Source: Cladocopium goreaui (Eukaryota > Sar > Dinophyceae > Suessiales > Symbiodiniaceae). Taken from it: a stretch of DNA of 64,000 nucleotides. The notes under the pieces are model-generated. The model was given only the letters and a program-made list of their open reading frames with translations, searched no databases and was not told the origin of the DNA. The translations under genes and the position numbers were made by a program. Below are positions 61,508 to 64,000 of this stretch, one piece after another. Position 1 is the first letter of the stretch, and every line of letters starts with the position of its first letter. The DNA lies in NCBI GenBank assembly GCA_947184155.2, contig CAMXCT020000119.1:1-64000 (forward strand), read 5' to 3'.

Positions 61508-61975
61508 GTCCGCATCATGTCCATGGTTTCTTTGATGGTAAACTGTTCGAAGGCGTTTGTGTACCCGTTCAGATGCCTGCATGACTAACTTTTGGTATTG
61601 AAAGAGGACTCCTTGATATCGGAGCAGCTCGTCAACCTCCATGTTATCTACTCTTGCATCAGACACTAAGGTTACTTGCTGCACTATTGGGGGTTCAGAA
61701 CAGAGTTCCGTCTCATCTTTTCCTTCCACTGGTGTACGAATGGGAGGCCGTTCTTCTAGGCCAGGTGTGTCCAAGGTCGGAGAGTCTGTTTGTCCAGCTG
61801 GGGCAGATGTGTCCAAGGTAGGGGAGTCTGTTCCACTCGGCGTTGGTTCATCACGAACTTGTTGTTGTTCATCATTGGAGCAGGAAACAGTGACCATAAT
61901 TTCAGGCGTACCTGGGTTACTGATTGCACCTTGCTCTGGATCCTTAGGGTCGGGGCTTCCTGGAGTTGGTGGCAC
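61508..61975 (-). pseudogene. ORF A copy 3, C-terminal part
   Basis: Pro/Thr-rich linker with two TDSPTLDT repeats, then a coiled coil (VDELLRYQGVLFQYQKLVMQ, then ASERVHKRLRTV) like the end of copy 1. It is in the +1 frame relative to the N-terminal part; the change lies near 62030-62050. The frame runs into the YR element at 61507. Natural sequence may resume at 52616 with a stop about a dozen codons later. Confidence 0.6.
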
Positions 61976-61976
61976 G

Positions 61977-63113
61977 TCAGGAACAGCCGCTGTGCGCAGT
62001 GTGGCAATCTGACAGGCCGCAATCTTGGCAGGCTGGCATGCATTGGATGTCGTGGTAGTATCTGTCGGCTGTCGGATCGCGGTGAGTTCTTCCTGGGTGC
62101 TTCCGGGTTTTTTGCTGGCTTATGGCCGCAGCTTCTTGCGGGGCAGCATTGGTAGCTTCCGGCAGTCCTGGGCGAATCTGTAGTGAAGGGGGCTCAAATC
62201 GACTTGCCTGAGCATTGATTTGTGAAAGCATCCTAAAGTACCTGCGGGCTTTGTCATCAGCTTCTGCAGTGCGCCTTGGTGGGTCTGGTGGCTTGGGCGG
62301 TTGGGGCGGTCTTGCCTCAACCGCAGCGCTGTTTTCCCCTGACGGTGCTAGAGGGTTAGCATTAGTCCTCTGGGGCTGTGCAGGGGCTGTCTCACGACCT
62401 AACAGCTGTCGGGCTCGTAGGATGCGAGGCTTCAATTCCGCTTCTAGTGCTTCTGGAAACGTCGAGTTGGTCTCCGCCAGATACTTCACAGTTTCTTCAT
62501 GAGTCCACAGCGAGGTGCGACATAGCTGGATGGTAGTCCGGTTTCCTTCTTCTTGCGTCCAGAATTGGGGCCATTGAGGGATCATTTGATGGTATACAAC
62601 AATGAATTGCAATATGAAGTCCAATTTCTTCTCTTCAGCAAACGTCAACAAACCATTGGCATGCACTCTGATCCACATATCTTTGCTGAAGGGGCGTACG
62701 ACCTTGCGCGTACACCCTCGTTGGTCAAAGAGGGGAAGCTCCACAGTATCATATTCACGAGACACATCATACTTGTCGCCATGTGTAGACCATGCAACGT
62801 CTGACAGGAGTTTGTCCTTACGTCCATGGTTGACTTTTTGCCAGAAATAGTCATCCAATTCATTTTCAAGTGTGTCGGCACAGGCGGCAATGAGGGTCCA
62901 CGGAACTTCATCAATGTGTGTCTGGTATTTGAGAATTGAGATGTCATACGAAACTGATTCTTGACTGATCGCAAAATAAAATTTGCCAGCAACTCTATGC
63001 ATGCTGACACTTCCTTGCCTGTTCATGCTCAGGTTCAGGTTGCTAGTTATGTCATTCGTGGTTGTGTTCCACAGCTCGATGTCACCTTTGCCGTAATGTT
63101 CATCTTTGGGCAT
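61977..63113 (-). pseudogene. ORF A copy 3, N-terminal part
   Basis: 378 codons from an ATG. The conserved domain is very clear: HIDEVPWTLIAACADTLENE, FWQKVNHGRK, KYDVSREYDTVELPLF, VVRPFSKD, RVHANG, EKKLDFILQFIVVYH and SLWTHEETVKYLAET. A linker rich in Pro/Gln/Ala follows. The frame is lost near 62040. Identity to copy 1 is higher than to copy 2 by eye. It shows that the family is multicopy and mobile or duplicated. Confidence 0.7.
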
Positions 63114-63188
63114 GGCTTCACAACCACTCTTGGGCCACCAAGCACACTTGAGGCTGTCTGTAATGGCAGAAAATCGGAGAGCTACAAC

Positions 63189-63442
63189 ACCAGGGCCGTG
63201 CAGAGGGACACCCAGAGATGGCCACTGGTGGGTAGTATATGCAAAAACAGACTTGTCGGAATGCAGCGAGGACCACTGAACAAGGCTGTCCCACCAGAGC
63301 CGTGCAATGGGACACCCACAGATGGCCCTGGTGGGGAGTATGGGCAGCGCAAGCTCGCTGGAATCGAAGAGGTCACACTACTCACAAGGTCACCCACCAG
63401 AGCCGTGCAGAGGGACACCCAGAGATGGCCCTGGTGGGTGAC
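63189..63442 (-). promoter_or_regulatory. Three leader hairpins of ORF A copy 3
   Basis: A 22-base core (63198-63219, 63302-63323, 63405-63426) matches the loop before ORF A copy 2 in the same orientation to the gene. Arms: ACCAGGGCC/GGCCACTGGT (63189-63197, 63220-63229, one bulge); CCCACCAGAGCC/GGCCCTGGTGGG (63290-63301, 63324-63335, 11 of 12); GTCACCCACCAGAGCC/GGCCCTGGTGGGTGAC (63389-63404, 63427-63442, 15 of 16). The nearest ends 75 bases before the ATG. Confidence 0.75.
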
Positions 63443-63830
63443 TGTTGCAAAAATCGTTGGGAGGCTCACTGTGCCACAGGAATGCTGCAGCAACGGGTCG
63501 CAGAGGTGCACTTGAACCATGACGGCCGTATCGAGTAGACAGTTGCAGCAGGCAGGTTGGGCACTTATGTGAAACCCCAGATACTCGAAGAATTTCTCAA
63601 TGAGAGTCTGATGATATTCCACGATATAATAGGGACAGGACAGGTACACCTTCTACTACTTTGATCTTCTTCATCCCAGAAAGCCCCTATTCAAAATGAG
63701 TTGTATATCGAAGGGGTAGGTTCACAGTGACAGGTAAGTACCTAAGCTAGTTTCGTATCCTAAACACAGACAGTAGTATGACCGAGTCAACAACCTAAGA
63801 AACTCCCCGTTCATTCAATGGATCCGGGGA
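63443..63830 (-). other. Upstream of copy 3 leader
   Basis: No credible ORF or element recognised. Confidence 0.4.
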
Positions 63831-64000
63831 TCTAAACTCCTTTTGAAACACCAAAGCCTCGGACGATTCACGCATTCACATGCTCATGCGTTTTGCATGA
63901 AACTATGTTTTCTGTTTTGTTTGCACCACGTTTTGTGGAGTTGTTTTCAACTATTGCAAACAGGTAAAACTGAGGTGGAGCGGACTGGCAACATCTAGTT
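63831..64000 (-). repeat. Inverted copia LTR (3' LTR end or solo LTR)
   Basis: Reverse complement of 46561-46730 with one mismatch seen. No primer site follows its 3' end (it continues TCCCCGGATCC), so it is not a 5' LTR; the element body, if any, lies beyond the window. Confidence 0.72.

Noticed and set aside
63189..63442. CRISPR-like array (regularly repeated 22-base unit)
   Set aside because: Only three units, eukaryotic context, flanks are inverted repeats rather than spacers, and no cas genes.

Overview
The window reads as nuclear DNA of a dinoflagellate, most likely a Symbiodiniaceae alga. It is a mosaic of retroelements of several classes. Two features point to this lineage: retroelements carrying a DNMT3-like cytosine methyltransferase, which are known from Symbiodinium, and a tyrosine-recombinase (YR) retroelement beside a copia-type gag with a CCHC knuckle. 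No ordinary host gene, tRNA or rRNA was recognised. The organism call is inference.

Layout. (1) 1-8639: a large LTR element with no recognisable pol (LARD-like), with the end of the 5' LTR at 1-239, a tRNA-type primer site at 240-250 and the 3' LTR ending at 8639. It encodes three small unknown proteins and many hairpins. (2) 9075-18109: a LINE with a DNMT3-like methyltransferase in ORF1 and endonuclease, reverse transcriptase (RT), CCHC and RNase H in ORF2, plus an unexplained C-terminal extension. (3) 18110-23023: gene-free DNA with palindromes and a 282-bp direct repeat. (4) 23024-35426: a compact multi-ORF unit. ORF A is a new protein family; ORF B is broken by frame changes and combines a possible glycosyltransferase-like segment, an alpha/beta-hydrolase GHSAG motif and an SF1 helicase; ORF C is small. 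(5) 36495-39074, minus: a second DNMT protein, here fused to an N-terminal ubiquitin-protease-like domain. (6) 39080-44030: 3' fragments of two YR retroelements, head to tail. (7) 44031-46560: ORF A copy 2. (8) 46561-51515: a copia-like element truncated before its RT. (9) 51508-63113, minus: remnants of a third ORF A/ORF B unit, split by a nearly complete 8.9-kb YR retroelement (52617-61507). That element has split direct repeats A1, B1, A2, B2 and encodes a recombinase, a Gag-like protein, a second kind of methyltransferase, RT and RNase H. (10) 63831-64000: an inverted copy of the copia LTR.

Main novelty. Short hairpins with a fixed core (GGGTRYCC-like) and different but self-complementary arms recur through the window. 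They sit just upstream of ORF A (three copies) and just upstream of ORF B (two copies), and also lie inside the DNMT linker, where they encode a repeated octapeptide. Arms that differ between copies yet still pair suggest a selected structure or a self-propagating palindromic element. The ORF A/ORF B unit with its leader hairpins is the best candidate here for an undescribed system.
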